DNA from: Candidatus Kryptonium thompsonii | GTDB taxonomy: Bacteria; Bacteroidota; Ignavibacteria; Kryptoniales; Kryptoniaceae | Length of the DNA: 64,000 bases | Direction: 5' to 3' | Assembly (NCBI GenBank): GCA_001442925.1 | Contig: LDXX01000003.1 | Span: forward strand, 248,001 to 312,000 | Shown here: positions 63,660 to 64,000 of the stretch, one piece after another | Layout of the letters: the number at the start of each line of letters is the position of its first letter | Position numbering within the stretch: the first letter of the stretch is position 1 | Made by a program: the position numbers and the translations under genes | The notes under the pieces: model-generated | Databases searched by the model: none | The model's input: only the letters and a program-made list of their open reading frames with translations | What the model was told of the DNA's origin: nothing

Positions 63660-64000
63660 GGGGCTTTATCTTTTATCTTTTCCAAAAGTTCTTTCGCTTC
63701 CGCTCTAAATTGGGGGTCATCTTCATCTTCTGTTGGAAGTTCTGCAATTTTCGCAAGGTGTTCTTTTGCTTTTTTGTAATTTTTAACTTCGATATAAGCC
63801 TTTGCTGCATCGAGGCGATACATTATGAATGTTGGTCTTAAGCTTATTGCCTTTTCAAAATTTTTTATCGCATCATCGTAATTTGCCCAGCCAAGTCCCA
63901 AGGGAGCGCGGAACAATTTTGGTTTTTCGCACAACTTTGCATGTGTTCTTCCAAGAACATAATAAGCAACGCTATTGTTCGGGTCAAGCTGAATTGCCTT
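63656..64000 (-). CDS. TPR-repeat protein, C-terminal part cut by the window edge
   Basis: The reading frame is open from the window edge (115 codons, KAIQLDPNNSVAYYVLGRTH first), so the true start lies outside. Two or three TPR motifs are visible: one at the edge, one at ANYDDAIKNFEKAISLRPTFIMY, and one at NYKKAKEHLAKIAELP. TPRs bind partner proteins. Overlap with the DUF4835 gene (ATGA) suggests a joint envelope role. Confidence 0.82.
   Translation of the reverse strand, partial: KAIQLDPNNSVAYYVLGRTHAKLCEKPKLFRAPLGLGWANYDDAIKNFEKAISLRPTFIMYRLDAAKAYIEVKNYKKAKEHLAKIAELPTEDEDDPQFRAEAKELLEKIKDKAP

Overview
The window is AT-rich, gene-dense bacterial chromosome from a diderm of the Bacteroidota/Ignavibacteria side of the FCB group. 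The evidence is a PorU-like C25 sortase next to PorV, DUF5683 beside parAB, a DUF4835 protein, a FlgD-type sorting domain, a TamB-like protein and LPS heptose and Kdo genes. Candidatus Kryptonia or a thermophilic relative is my best guess from gene content and style; it is an inference without any database search. Six or more upstream regions carry E. coli-like promoters (TTGnnn, 17 bp, TAnnnT), and several genes have strong Shine-Dalgarno sites, which differs from classic Bacteroides expression signals.

Layout. 1-108 is the 5' end of a secreted protein on the minus strand. A CRP/FNR-type palindrome and a tRNA-Ser(GGA) follow. 610-10778 holds secA, a very large PorU-like protease, PorV, an FnIII lipoprotein and an SLBB protein. 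10793-13877 holds glnB, parA, parB, an exported RidA and a DUF5683 protein. 13879-20376 holds an NHL propeller, a glycosyltransferase, a small XRE regulator with its own strong promoter, an ATP-grasp enzyme, recN and cysS. 20449-28082 is an RND efflux operon with two permeases and one adaptor.

28105-33935 is the most unusual part. It has an AraC-type regulator and four 13-bp tandem repeats at a strong promoter. A MauE-thioredoxin fusion and a 67-residue exported peptide with four cysteines come next. Three six-bladed propeller proteins (two almost identical) and an outer-membrane barrel complete it. Three promoters in the segment share the same upstream motif, so it looks like one regulon. 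I suggest an envelope peptide system with its own thiol-redox enzyme; this is a hypothesis.

34178-50899 is largely envelope biogenesis: rfaE1, rfaE2, TamB, RNase R, DUF72, an M28 peptidase, LpxL, a heptosyltransferase, KdtA, an EnvC-like factor and UbiD. 50958-64000 is housekeeping and metabolic: an SDR reductase, a phosphohexomutase, rpsU with two small companion genes, efp, aroC, an FAH hydrolase, a class V aminotransferase, a GT39 transferase, a FAD oxidoreductase, a beta-CASP nuclease, DUF4835 and a TPR protein cut by the window end. I found no CRISPR array, insertion sequence, prophage or rRNA.
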